Source of the DNA: Haliangium sp050303215
GTDB lineage: Bacteria; Myxococcota_A; Polyangia; Haliangiales; Haliangiaceae
Assembly (NCBI RefSeq): GCF_050303215.1
Contig: NZ_JBNLBH010000065.1
Span: forward strand, 1-64,000
DNA length: 64,000 nt
Reading direction: 5' to 3'
Of the stretch, positions 40,536-49,348 are shown piece by piece (positions within the stretch are counted from its first letter, which is position 1; the number at the start of each line of letters is the position of its first letter). The position numbers and the translations under genes are program-made. The notes under the pieces are model-generated. The model did no database searches. It was not told the origin of the DNA and saw only the letters and a list, made by a program, of their open reading frames with translations.

Positions 40536-42080
40536 ATGGCGCGCGCACCCGACGAGCACGGCGATGAGACCGGCCAGCGGCACGGCGACCCGCCCGAGCA
40601 ACGCCGCGAGCGAGCCCGCACCGAGCGGCTTGGGGAGGTCGTGTCCGCGCTGCTGCCGGCGCTGGATCGCTTGCTCGACCAACCGGACCAGGACCGCGCG
40701 GCGTGGCGGTCGCGGTGGCGGCCCCTGCTCGACGCCTCTCTGCCCGAGCGCGGGGTCGGAGCCGAGGCGGCGCTGACGCGCCTGGCCGAGGCGGTGGTGG
40801 CACACGGGCTGCCCATGGGCGGGCCCGGATTCTGTGGCTGGGTCACCACCGCACCGGCCGTGGTCCCGGCCGCGGCCGCGTTTGCCGCCTCGCTGGCCAC
40901 ACCCCAGCGGTGGTGGGTGAGCCCGGGCAACTTCCTGGAGGGCCTGGCCCGACGCTGGCTGGCCCAGCTCATAGGGATTCCGGACAGTTGGTCTGGTTCT
41001 TTCACCAGCGGCGGGGCGGTGGCGAACCTGGTCGCCCTGGCCGCGGCCCGACAGCAGGCTGGGGCCGCTCGTGGGGTCGACCCCGCGGCCGATGGCGCGG
41101 CCGTGTTACCTGGGCCGCGGGTGTATGCCGGCGAGCGAGTGCACCACGTCATCGGCCGGGCGCTGGCGGTGCTGGGGCTGGGGCGCGCTTCGCTGCGCTG
41201 CGTCCCGACCGGGTCGGCTCGACGCCGCGGCCCCGGCCTGGACCTCGCCCGCTTGACCGACTGGTTGGACGAAGACCTCGCCGCCGGGCGCACCCCGGTG
41301 GCGGTCGTGGCGACGGCCGGAGACGCCGCCACCGGCGCCATCGACCCCATCGACGAACTGCGCCGAATCGCCCACGCTCGTGGGGTATGGCTGCACGTGG
41401 ACGCCGCGTACGGCGGCTTCGGGGTCCTCGACGAGCGGGTGCGGTCGGCCTTCGGCGACCTAGGCGCGGTCGACTCGGTGGTGGTCGATCCCCACAAGTG
41501 GCTGGCCGTGCCCGTGGGCTGTGGGGCCGTATTCGTGCGCGAGCGCGCGCCGTTGGAGGCGGCCCTGGCCGTGTCGTCGGCCGACTACGTGCCCTACACC
41601 CGACGGGCGCCGGGGGATCCGGCCTCTGCCTTCGACGAACTGGGCGAGGGCTCGCCCGCGCACGGCCTAGATCACTCCGCACCGGCTCGGGGGGTGGCGG
41701 TGTGGGCGGCCCTGGCCGAGATCGGCGCGGCCGGGATGCGGGCCCGGGTGGCCCGCCACCTCGACTGCGCGCGCCGGGTGGCCGAGCGAGTGCGGGCCCA
41801 CCCCGACCTCGAGCTCCTGGCCGAGCCGGTGCTGTCGATTTGTTGCTTCCGCTATCATCCTCCTCACCTCCGCGATCAGGGCACCCTGGAGCGGCTCAAC
41901 GCGGCTGTGGTGAATGCGCTCCGGGCCCGTGGGAGAGTGTTGCCGTCGACCGCACGGGTCCGCAACAAGCTGGCCATTCGGCCCTGCTTCCTGGGGCCGC
42001 GCACCACTCTGGCCGACGCCGACGCCGTGGTCGACGAGGTTCTGGCGGTGGGGCCGGAGTTGGCGACCGGGGTCGCATGA
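40536..42080 (+). CDS. PLP-dependent decarboxylase (second copy, diverged)
   Basis: This 514-residue protein is a group II PLP decarboxylase. Its signature runs FTSGGAVANLVAL, the Asp in LHVDAAYGGFG and the lysine in VVDPHKWLAVP (Lys321). It is only distantly similar to the decarboxylase at 29788 (that one reads NPHKWMF), so the two likely act on different amino acids. The ATG at 40536 lacks a clear Shine-Dalgarno. It lies divergent from the methyltransferase gene and ends two bases from the convergent kinase gene. Confidence 0.82.
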   Translation: MARAPDEHGDETGQRHGDPPEQRRERARTERLGEVVSALLPALDRLLDQPDQDRAAWRSRWRPLLDASLPERGVGAEAALTRLAEAVVAHGLPMGGPGFCGWVTTAPAVVPAAAAFAASLATPQRWWVSPGNFLEGLARRWLAQLIGIPDSWSGSFTSGGAVANLVALAAARQQAGAARGVDPAADGAAVLPGPRVYAGERVHHVIGRALAVLGLGRASLRCVPTGSARRRGPGLDLARLTDWLDEDLAAGRTPVAVVATAGDAATGAIDPIDELRRIAHARGVWLHVDAAYGGFGVLDERVRSAFGDLGAVDSVVVDPHKWLAVPVGCGAVFVRERAPLEAALAVSSADYVPYTRRAPGDPASAFDELGEGSPAHGLDHSAPARGVAVWAALAEIGAAGMRARVARHLDCARRVAERVRAHPDLELLAEPVLSICCFRYHPPHLRDQGTLERLNAAVVNALRARGRVLPSTARVRNKLAIRPCFLGPRTTLADADAVVDEVLAVGPELATGVA

Positions 42081-42082
42081 GC

Positions 42083-45000
42083 TCAGCGCGCCGCCGGCAG
42101 GGCTAGCAGCCACCGGCTCACCTGATCACGCTTGTCCGCTTGTCCGAGATCGCCGAAGGTGACCTCGGCCTCCTTGGCCAGCGCACGCGCGGCTGCGCGA
42201 TCGCGCCCGACGGTCCACATGGCCTGGGCCAGCGCGAACTGACTTTGGGCCAAGAGGTGGAGGCGCTTGGCCTTGCGCGCGATGGTGAGCGCGCGCTCGT
42301 AGTGCGGGAGCGCCTCCTCGGGCCGGCCGCGACGCTCGTGCAGCCGCCCCAGGCCGAGCAGGGCCTCGGCCACGCGCGGGTGGTCGGCGCCCTGCTGGCT
42401 CTCGAAGATGTTGATGGCGCGGGTGAAGGCGGGCAGGGCCTCGTCGTAGGCGCCCATCTCGGTGAGCACATCGGCCAACTCGTCGAGGGCGAAGCCCACC
42501 AGCCAGTGCTGGGGCCCCAGGCTGCGCTCGTAGATGGCCAGCGCGCGCTCGTTTAGCTCTCGGGCCTCGGACAGGGCCCCGGTGTGAGCGGTGGCCCGGG
42601 CGAGGTTGGCCAGCGACTGGGCGACCTGGGGATGCCACGGGCTGAGCACCTTGGTGCGGATGTCGAGGGCTTGCCTGAGCAGGGCGTGGGCCTCGTCGTG
42701 CTTGCCCATCTCCATCTTCGAGACCGCCAGGTTGTTGAGGGTCTGGGCCAGCTCGACCTGGTTGACGGGCGTGCGCTTCTTCTGCGCGTTCAGGGCCCGG
42801 GCCTCGTACTCGGCGGCCGTGGTGTGATCGCCGGCCGACGAGGCCAGGGCGCCGCGGGTGAGCCAGAACTCGGCTCGGATGAGGTCATCGTCGGTGCGCT
42901 CCACCGCGGCCTCGGCCGGCAGCACCAGGTCCACGGCGTCGTCGTGGCGGGCCTGGACATAGCCGACGTTCCACAGCAGCTCGAGCCAGGCCCGGGCCAG
43001 GTACTCGTCATCGCCGGCCCGGGCGGCGGTGAGGATGGCCTCTTCGAGCAGATCTTCGGCCGCCTTCTCGGCGCCGGTGTTGCGCCGAAGCTCGGCCACC
43101 TTGAGCAAGGCGCGGGCCCGGATGGCCGGGTACGCCAGCGAGCGGCTCTCGTCGAGCATGTCGAGGCTGATGGCCAATGCGTCGTCGTAGCGGCCGGCGG
43201 TGCGGCGCAGCTCCTCGGCGTCGTCGAGCTGCTTCTGCAGCGCCTCGACCCGTTCCCGCAACTCGGGCTGCTCGGGCGGCGGCACCGCGGCCACGAGGGC
43301 TTCGATGTCAGCGCAGTAGCCGATCGAGGGCAAGGTGAGGGCGGCGGCGAGGCTGTTGTTGACCACCTCCGGGGTGGCGCTTTGGCGCAGCAGCTCGGTG
43401 AGCGCGCGCAGCCGGCTCTTGCGCTGGTCGAGGCAGTAGATGCGCAGGTCGAGGGTCTGCTCGGACTGCTGCTTGCGCACCCAGGTCGCCTCGCAGGCCT
43501 CTACCCGCATCTCAGTCCACTGGGAGGCGTAGTCGTCCAGGGCGTCGGCGACGCGCCGGTAGGTGTCGTGAGCGTCGGCCACCCCAGTGGCCAGGAACGC
43601 GCCCTGGATGCGCAGCCCGATCTCGGGCGACCAGATCTCGGCCAGCTCTCGCGTGGCCTGATCGCAGGTGTGCTCGGGTTGGAGCGCGGGGGTGCGCAGC
43701 CAGCCGAAGGCGGCTACCCCGGACAGCCCGATCACGGCCAGGCCCACCGCCACTTGGCTCATGCGGCGGCGGCGGCGAGCGTCGGGGTCATCCGCGAGCG
43801 CGTCCATGAGCGCGCGCATCGACGGCCATCGACCCTCGGGGCGCGCGGCCAGGCCGCGTATCACCACCTTGCGCAGCCACTCCGGCACCGGGCTCCCCAC
43901 CGGCGCGGGTTCGATCTCCTCACGGACCTTGCGGCCGAGCAGCGCTACCATTGGTCGGGGCGTCTCGGGGGGCTGAAACGGCAGTTCGCCGTACAGGCCG
44001 ACGTAGAGCGCCACGCAGAAGGCGTACTGATCGGCCTGGGGCCCGACCTCGTCGCCGCTGTGCTGTTCGGGTGCCATGAACGCCGGCGTGCCCATGATGG
44101 TGCCGGGGTCGGTGATGTGCTCGTCGAGCGACGGCCGCATGGGCGACGCGGTCGGGCGTTCATCGTTCTCCGGCCCGAAATCGACCGGCCCGGTCCCCGC
44201 CTCCTGCATCGGCGCCCCGATGTCGTCGTGGGCCTCGACCGCATATTCACTCTCATCGTCGCTGACCTTGCCGACCTCGGTGACGTCGGTGAGCTCTCGC
44301 TGGGCCGCCGCGGCGAGGCCGAAGTCGGCCACCCGCACCCGACCGTCTTTGCCGATGAGCACATTCGAGGGTTTGAAGTCGCGGTGGATCAAGCCGACCC
44401 CATGGGCCGCGGCCAGGCCCCGGGCGGCCTGGAGGTAGAGCTTGAGCACCTTGCGCCAGTCCGGTCGCGGGCTGCGGTGGATGAGCTGGTCGAGCGACTC
44501 CCCCTCGACCAGCTCCATGGCCACGAATACGTCGTCGCCCTGGATGCCGACGTCGTAGACCTGAATGACGTTTGGGTGAGACAGGCGGGCCAAGGCCCGG
44601 GCTTCACGCAGCAGCCGTTGCCGCGCCTTGACCGAGCGAGCCTGGGCGGTGGCCAGGAGCTTGACCGCGATGCGGCGATCGAGCTCGGGGTCGTAGGCCG
44701 AGTACACCGCGCCCATGGTCCCCGCGCCTAGCTGGTCGAGCACGATGTAGCGGCCGATGGTCGCGCCGCGCTGGTAGCCTCGGTGTCGGCCCCGCGATGA
44801 CCGAGACAGGGCCGGCTCGGTCGAGGCCAGCTCGCCGCCGGTCTTCGTGCCCGGGTGCAGCGTGGACATTTCGCCGGTCCGCTCGCGCTCCGCCATCCGG
44901 CTGGGGGCGGTCTCGACCATGGCCGAGTCGGCATCGTTGGGCCTGGGCTCGGGGATCGCGTCGGCGCGCTCTCCGGGCGCGTCTTCGGCCTCGCCTGCGG

Positions 45001-45181
45001 GGACCTCGTCGGTCGGGGCGTGTCCGCTGACCGTCTGCGTCGCCGCCTCGGCGGTGTCGGCCATCCCCAGGGCGTCGGTGACGGGCATCGTGTCTTGCAG
45101 CCCGGGCGTGACCTGGCGGCGTGCCGCCTCCTGAGGTTGGGCGACCATGCTGTCCTCGGTCGACGTCATGGAGTCGGGCAT
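42083..45181 (-). CDS. Ser/Thr protein kinase with TPR domain and long activation-loop insert
   Basis: The 1032-residue product starts with about 150 acidic, Ser/Thr-rich residues, then a kinase domain with LGAGTMGAVY, Lys in RIAVKLL, HRDFKPSN and DFG in VADFGLAAAA. Between DFG and APE lies an insert of about 60 acidic residues (with SDDESEY, then PENDERPT), far longer than a normal activation loop. One membrane helix (VAVGLAVIGLSGVAAFGWL) follows, then about 450 residues of TPR-like helices. Such kinase-TPR proteins are common in myxobacteria. I chose the second of two adjacent ATGs because the Shine-Dalgarno spacing (six bases) fits it. Confidence 0.88.
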   Translation of the reverse strand: MPDSMTSTEDSMVAQPQEAARRQVTPGLQDTMPVTDALGMADTAEAATQTVSGHAPTDEVPAGEAEDAPGERADAIPEPRPNDADSAMVETAPSRMAERERTGEMSTLHPGTKTGGELASTEPALSRSSRGRHRGYQRGATIGRYIVLDQLGAGTMGAVYSAYDPELDRRIAVKLLATAQARSVKARQRLLREARALARLSHPNVIQVYDVGIQGDDVFVAMELVEGESLDQLIHRSPRPDWRKVLKLYLQAARGLAAAHGVGLIHRDFKPSNVLIGKDGRVRVADFGLAAAAQRELTDVTEVGKVSDDESEYAVEAHDDIGAPMQEAGTGPVDFGPENDERPTASPMRPSLDEHITDPGTIMGTPAFMAPEQHSGDEVGPQADQYAFCVALYVGLYGELPFQPPETPRPMVALLGRKVREEIEPAPVGSPVPEWLRKVVIRGLAARPEGRWPSMRALMDALADDPDARRRRRMSQVAVGLAVIGLSGVAAFGWLRTPALQPEHTCDQATRELAEIWSPEIGLRIQGAFLATGVADAHDTYRRVADALDDYASQWTEMRVEACEATWVRKQQSEQTLDLRIYCLDQRKSRLRALTELLRQSATPEVVNNSLAAALTLPSIGYCADIEALVAAVPPPEQPELRERVEALQKQLDDAEELRRTAGRYDDALAISLDMLDESRSLAYPAIRARALLKVAELRRNTGAEKAAEDLLEEAILTAARAGDDEYLARAWLELLWNVGYVQARHDDAVDLVLPAEAAVERTDDDLIRAEFWLTRGALASSAGDHTTAAEYEARALNAQKKRTPVNQVELAQTLNNLAVSKMEMGKHDEAHALLRQALDIRTKVLSPWHPQVAQSLANLARATAHTGALSEARELNERALAIYERSLGPQHWLVGFALDELADVLTEMGAYDEALPAFTRAINIFESQQGADHPRVAEALLGLGRLHERRGRPEEALPHYERALTIARKAKRLHLLAQSQFALAQAMWTVGRDRAAARALAKEAEVTFGDLGQADKRDQVSRWLLALPAAR

Positions 45182-45187
45182 CATACT

Positions 45188-45192
45188 CCTCC
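45188..45192 (-). promoter_or_regulatory. Shine-Dalgarno deciding the kinase start
   Basis: GGAGG on the minus strand lies six bases from the ATG at 45181 but only three from the ATG at 45184, so the inner one is favoured. Confidence 0.5.
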
Positions 45193-45330
45193 GATGCTGC
45201 GGTACGCATCCGCTTTGTGGGTGTCGGCCTCGTCGGCGCGGCCTGCGGCGGCCGCCGCGGGCGCCGTTGCCACCGGGCTGGTGCACCTGAACGCCCCTTG
45301 GTGGGGTTTTCATGGCAAACAGGGGCTGAC

Positions 45331-46209
45331 ATGCCCCCGTTGCTGTTGGCTACTTTCGTGCTGGTGCTGGCGCTGGCGGCGCTCGTCATCGTCGTGCTGT
45401 TGCGGCGTCGGCGCCGGCCAGGGGCGCCCGCGCTGCCGTCCGTGCGCGCGCCCGAGTCGCCGGCGCTCCTGGTCCCGCGACCGGGCCCGGCCCTGGTTCT
45501 GGTCCACGGCATCCTCGGCTTCGACCACATCCAGCTCTTCGGCCAGCGGGTGGCGTACTTTCGCGGCATCGCGGAGGCCTTGCGAGCGCAGGGGGTGACC
45601 GTGCACACCCCTCAGCTCCCCCCGCTGGCCTCGGTGCCGGCCCGGGCCGAGGCCCTCACCCGCTTCGTGAGCACGCTGCCGAGCGAGCGCGTGCACCTGG
45701 TCGCCCACAGTATGGGCGGGCTCGACGCCCGCTTTGCGCTGGCACGCCTGGGCTTGGGTGAGCGGGTCGCGTCCCTGGTCACGGTTGCCACCCCACACCG
45801 GGGCACGCCCCTGGCCGACCTGGGCGCGGCCGTGCCCCTGCGCGCGCTGCGCAGCCTGGTCGGCCGGGTCGGCCTCGCCACCGAGGCCGTCGACTGGCTC
45901 ACCACCCACCGCCTCGACCTCTTCAACCGCGACATCCACGACGTGCCCGGGGTGCTCTACGGCTGTGTGGTGGGCCGCTCGGCCCAGCGTACCCTGCGGG
46001 TCAACCCGGTGCTGCTGTCCGGGCATCTCTACCTCTCTGTACGGGTGGGCGCCAACGACGGCATGGTGCCGGCCGATTCTCAGTACTGGGGCGAGATCTT
46101 CGACGAGATCGAGGCCGACCACTGGGCCCAGGTGGGCTGGTCGAGCTACTTCGACGCTGGCGCGGTCTACCTACGCCTGTACGAATCCCTGCGTCAGCGC
46201 GGGCTTTGA
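45331..46209 (+). CDS. Membrane-anchored alpha/beta-hydrolase, lipase-like
   Basis: The 292-residue product begins with a hydrophobic helix (LATFVLVLALAALVIVVLL) and an Arg cluster, so it is anchored by its N-terminus. The rest is an alpha/beta hydrolase of the triacylglycerol-lipase kind: LVHGILGFDHI forms the oxyanion hole, HSMGG holds the nucleophile Ser, and Asp of GANDGMVP and His of ADHWAQVG complete a triad. TPHRGTPLADLG follows the lipase pattern. It probably hydrolyses esters or lipids near the membrane. The ATG at 45331 is preceded by AGGGGC. Confidence 0.75.
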   Translation: MPPLLLATFVLVLALAALVIVVLLRRRRRPGAPALPSVRAPESPALLVPRPGPALVLVHGILGFDHIQLFGQRVAYFRGIAEALRAQGVTVHTPQLPPLASVPARAEALTRFVSTLPSERVHLVAHSMGGLDARFALARLGLGERVASLVTVATPHRGTPLADLGAAVPLRALRSLVGRVGLATEAVDWLTTHRLDLFNRDIHDVPGVLYGCVVGRSAQRTLRVNPVLLSGHLYLSVRVGANDGMVPADSQYWGEIFDEIEADHWAQVGWSSYFDAGAVYLRLYESLRQRGL

Positions 46210-46274
46210 GTCTGCCGCACCCGGTGCGGTACCCTTGAGTGCATGCTGCCGCGGGTCGGTCTCGAGAGCGAGGC

Positions 46275-46853
46275 ATGAGCAAGAAGCGTCGCAACCGCGG
46301 CGGCTGGCGCGAGCGAGCCGGGGAGTGCCCGGGCGCGGACGATCGGGCCTTCGTCGACGCCATGCGCGGGGTCGAGCGGCTGTCCGGGCCCGAGCGGGTG
46401 CCCCAGCGGCCATCCCCGCCCACCCGCGTGCAGATCTCGGCAGCGCCGCCGCCCACCCTCGAGATCGACGGCGACAGCGCCCGTGCGCCCGGGGTCAGCC
46501 TACGTCGGATGGCCGACCTGCGCGGGGGGCGGATCGAGGTCGAGCTGACCATCGACCTCCACGGCCTGCGCGCCGAGGTCGCCGAGGATCGGGTGCGCAA
46601 GCGGATTTCGGACGCCGCGGCGGAGGGGATGCGCTGCGTGTGCGTCATCCACGGTCGGGGCCTGCGTTCGGTGGGGGCGCCGGTGCTCGGCGAGGTCGTG
46701 CGCCGGACCCTGGCCACGCCGCCCACGGTCCGGTTCGTGCGCGCCTACTGCCCGGCCCGGCCCGAGCACGGCGGCCTCGGTGCCACCTACGTGCTGCTGC
46801 CCGTGCGTGCGCGCCGCGCCGGGTCGGACCGAAGCCGCCGCGATCACGAGTGA
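46275..46853 (+). CDS. Smr domain protein
   Basis: The 192-residue product carries an Smr domain in its second half: LTIDLHGLRAEVAEDRV, the VCVIHGRGLRS loop and a C-terminal strand (RFVRAYCPARPEHGGLGATYVLL). Stand-alone Smr proteins are nucleases or nucleic-acid-binding proteins involved in ribosome rescue and RNA cleavage. The N-terminal 90 residues are basic and Pro-rich, without a known domain. Its 3' end overlaps the convergent acetyltransferase gene by 10 bases. Confidence 0.8.
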   Translation: MSKKRRNRGGWRERAGECPGADDRAFVDAMRGVERLSGPERVPQRPSPPTRVQISAAPPPTLEIDGDSARAPGVSLRRMADLRGGRIEVELTIDLHGLRAEVAEDRVRKRISDAAAEGMRCVCVIHGRGLRSVGAPVLGEVVRRTLATPPTVRFVRAYCPARPEHGGLGATYVLLPVRARRAGSDRSRRDHE

Positions 46854-47353
46854 CGGAAGAGCAAGGTGCGGCCGAAAACCCCCGGGAGATCGCCGCAGGG
46901 CGCGAAGCCGAGCTTCTCCAGGACCCGCATCGATGCCTGGTTGGGCTCGTCCACACCGGCCCGGATCTCGCCAAAACCGGCGTGGGAGCGGGCGTACTCC
47001 ATGCACGCCTTGGCCGCCTCGGTGGCGTAGCCGCGGCCGGTGACCGATTCGAGCAGGGCGTACAGGAGCTGGGGCTCCGGCTCGATGTCGGGGAACACGT
47101 GGAAGCCACAGAAGCCGATCGCGGCCTCGGCGGTCGGCTCCGAGATCAGCCATAGCCCCACACCGCGGTCGGTGAACAGGGCCGTGCTGACGGCGATGGC
47201 GTCGCGACACCAGCCCCGGTCCACGACCTCGCCGTCCATGAGGTAGCGTCGGATGTGCTCGTCGAGCACCAGGGCGTGGAAGTCGCCCAGGTCGTCATCC
47301 GCCAGTTCGCGGTAGCGCAGGCGCGGGGAACGGAGCAGGGGGCGAGAGGGCAT
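46844..47353 (-). CDS. GNAT family N-acetyltransferase
   Basis: The 169-residue product is a GNAT acetyltransferase of the RimJ/RimL-like kind: LRYRELADDDLGDFHALV at the start, GFCGFHVFPD, the acetyl-CoA loop in ESVTGRGYATEAAKACM, and ASMRVLEKLGFAPCG near the end. It would transfer an acetyl group to an amine or a protein N-terminus. The ATG at 47353 fits the family start; the open frame continues upstream to 47452 without coding character. It overlaps the Smr gene tail to tail. Confidence 0.82.
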   Translation of the reverse strand: MPSRPLLRSPRLRYRELADDDLGDFHALVLDEHIRRYLMDGEVVDRGWCRDAIAVSTALFTDRGVGLWLISEPTAEAAIGFCGFHVFPDIEPEPQLLYALLESVTGRGYATEAAKACMEYARSHAGFGEIRAGVDEPNQASMRVLEKLGFAPCGDLPGVFGRTLLFRHS

Positions 47354-47520
47354 GGCCGCTTGGTAGCAGCTCGGTGCTCGGGGGACAACCGCCGGGCGCG
47401 TGGTCCCGGATGCGTCCCCGCTGCCCTGTGCTACATAGGAGCGATGGTGCATCTCGCTGGGGAGTTGGTGGACTCGCGCGGCCGACCGCGCGGCGGACCA
47501 CGCAGCGGCGGGAGGGGGTG

Positions 47521-48903
47521 ATGAGCCGACCCAACCTCTTGCACGGCCCGGTCGGCCCCACCTTGCTCCGCCTCGCCGGGCCCATGGTGCTCGGCATCTC
47601 GGCCATCATCCTGTTCAACGTCGTAGACACCTTCTACGTCGGCCAGCTCGGGGCCGAGCCGCTCGCGGCCATGAGCTTCACCTTCCCGGTGACCTTCCTG
47701 GTCATGAGCATCACGATGGGCCTGGGCATTGGTACCACCTCGGTCATCGCGCGTGCGATCGGTACCGGCGATCGTGCCCGGGTCCGTCGGCTCACCACCC
47801 ACGCCCTCATTTTGGCCAACCTGGTCGTCGTCCTCGTCGCCGCGCTGGGGCTGATGACCATGGCGCCGCTGTTCCGCATCATGGGCGCCACCGACGACCT
47901 CATGCCCATGATCCGCGCCTACATGGTGCCGTGGTTCCTGGGCGTGGGGCTGTTGGTCATTCCCATGGTCGGAAACAGCGCCATCCGCGCCACCGGTGAC
48001 ACCAAGACCCCCAGCTACGTCATGATGGTGGCTGGGCTGGTCAACGTGGTGTTCGACCCCGTGCTCATCTTCGGGGTCGGCCCGTTTCCGCGGCTCGGCA
48101 TCCAGGGCGCGGCCTACGCCACCGTCATCTCCTGGGCGGTGACCTTCTCGGCCGCGTTTTGGATCTTGGCCAAGCGCGAGCGCATGCTGGAGCTATCGTG
48201 GCCGCGCCTGGGGGCGCTGCTCGAGTCGTGGAAGCAGGTGCTCTACATCGGCCTGCCCGCGGCCGGCACCAATGTGCTGGTGCCTCTGTCGGGGGCCGTG
48301 CTCACGCGCCTGGTGTCGAGCTTCGGGGCCGCCACGGTGGCCGCGTACGGGGTCGGCAACCGGCTCGAGTCCGTGGCCCTCATCGGGATCTTGGCCATGA
48401 GCACGGCCGTCACGCCCTTCGTGGGTCAAAATTACGGCGCCAGCGCCTGCGACCGCGTGCGGGCCGCCCTGCGCTTCACGATCAAGTACGCGCTGCTGTA
48501 CGGCGCGGCCATGTTGACAATATTGGTCCTCCTGTCCGGTGTCCTGGCCGGTGCCTTCAGCGACGACCCCGCGGTCATTGCGCCCACCCGCCTATTCTTG
48601 TGGATCGTCCCTGTCAGCTACGGCCCCCTGGGCCTGGCCTTGCTCGTCAACGCCACCTTCAACGCCGTCAACAAACCGTTCCGAGCCGCCGTGCTCATCG
48701 GCGTACGATTGTTCGTGCTGGCGGTGCCGCTCGCCTTCATCGGCGCCCGGGTGGCGGGCGTGACCGGGCTGTTCGTGGGCATCGCCGTGGGCAACCTGCT
48801 CACCGGTGGGCTGGCGTACCTGATGGTGCGCCGTTTCCTCCGCCGTATCGAGAGTCGTGAGGCGCCGGCGGCCCCGCTCCCGGCCGTTGGTCCGACGATC
48901 TAA
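47521..48903 (+). CDS. MATE family efflux protein
   Basis: The 460-residue product has about twelve membrane helices and the MATE layout: two similar halves, with LAGPMVLGISAIILFNVVDTFYVGQLG at the start of the first (given as LAGPMVLG and VVDTFYVGQLG) and YIGLPAAGTNVLVPLSG opening the second. MATE proteins export drugs or metabolites in exchange for Na+ or H+. The ATG at 47521 follows GGGAGGG by about five bases. The gene stands alone. Confidence 0.88.
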   Translation: MSRPNLLHGPVGPTLLRLAGPMVLGISAIILFNVVDTFYVGQLGAEPLAAMSFTFPVTFLVMSITMGLGIGTTSVIARAIGTGDRARVRRLTTHALILANLVVVLVAALGLMTMAPLFRIMGATDDLMPMIRAYMVPWFLGVGLLVIPMVGNSAIRATGDTKTPSYVMMVAGLVNVVFDPVLIFGVGPFPRLGIQGAAYATVISWAVTFSAAFWILAKRERMLELSWPRLGALLESWKQVLYIGLPAAGTNVLVPLSGAVLTRLVSSFGAATVAAYGVGNRLESVALIGILAMSTAVTPFVGQNYGASACDRVRAALRFTIKYALLYGAAMLTILVLLSGVLAGAFSDDPAVIAPTRLFLWIVPVSYGPLGLALLVNATFNAVNKPFRAAVLIGVRLFVLAVPLAFIGARVAGVTGLFVGIAVGNLLTGGLAYLMVRRFLRRIESREAPAAPLPAVGPTI

Positions 48904-49348
48904 GAGCAGCCGCGACCTGGTGGGACGGAGGTGCTCCGGCAGTGGTCGCGGGCAGTGGCACTTTAGTGGCACTTTAGTGGCACTCTGTCGCCGAGAACTG
49001 TGATCCAGCTTGCTGAGACGGGCGTGATTGAATTCGATGCGCCCCCGCGGCACCGCTGGTCTCTCAATGTGTCCACCTGGACGATCTAGACTTGGAGTGC
49101 GAGGCCAGGTGGCCCTTGACGGGCGATGAACCCGCGCGGCGACCCGGCGCAGCGGGTGTGCCCGCTATCGGCAGGTGATGTGTATCATATCGAAATGAGA
49201 CTCTCATCGAGCCGGTGGCAGCGGAGAAGCTCATGGTCTCGGGCGTACGCAGCTTGGCCGGTATTTTCCTGACAGGGGGCTGAGCAGGCTGTTAAGATAG
49301 ACAGCGGCCGCGGTACTCTTTCGGCACGAGTTCTGAGAGACACAGCGC
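48904..49348. other. Intergenic region upstream of the hybrid kinase
   Basis: This 445-base gap holds no convincing gene. It includes three 11-bp direct repeats at 48954-48986, a lower-GC stretch around 49178 (TGTGTATCATATCG), and a small inverted repeat (GCTGT / ACAGC) around a TAAGAT-like box near 49292. It is a likely control region for the 1868-residue kinase gene that starts at 49349. Confidence 0.5.
48954..48986 (+). repeat. Three 11-bp direct repeats with sigma54-like spacing
   Basis: AGTGGCACTTT occurs at 48954-48964 and 48965-48975, and AGTGGCACTCT at 48976-48986. The 11-base period places the copies on one face of DNA. Each TGGCAC is followed, after five bases, by TGGCA, which differs at one base from the TTGCA half of a sigma54 (-24/-12) promoter. 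It may be an operator array or a degenerate sigma54 element. Confidence 0.55.

Noticed and set aside
42584..44731. 715-codon frame on the plus strand opposite the kinase-TPR gene
   Set aside because: No motif or start signal; it is the antisense shadow of a well-supported gene.
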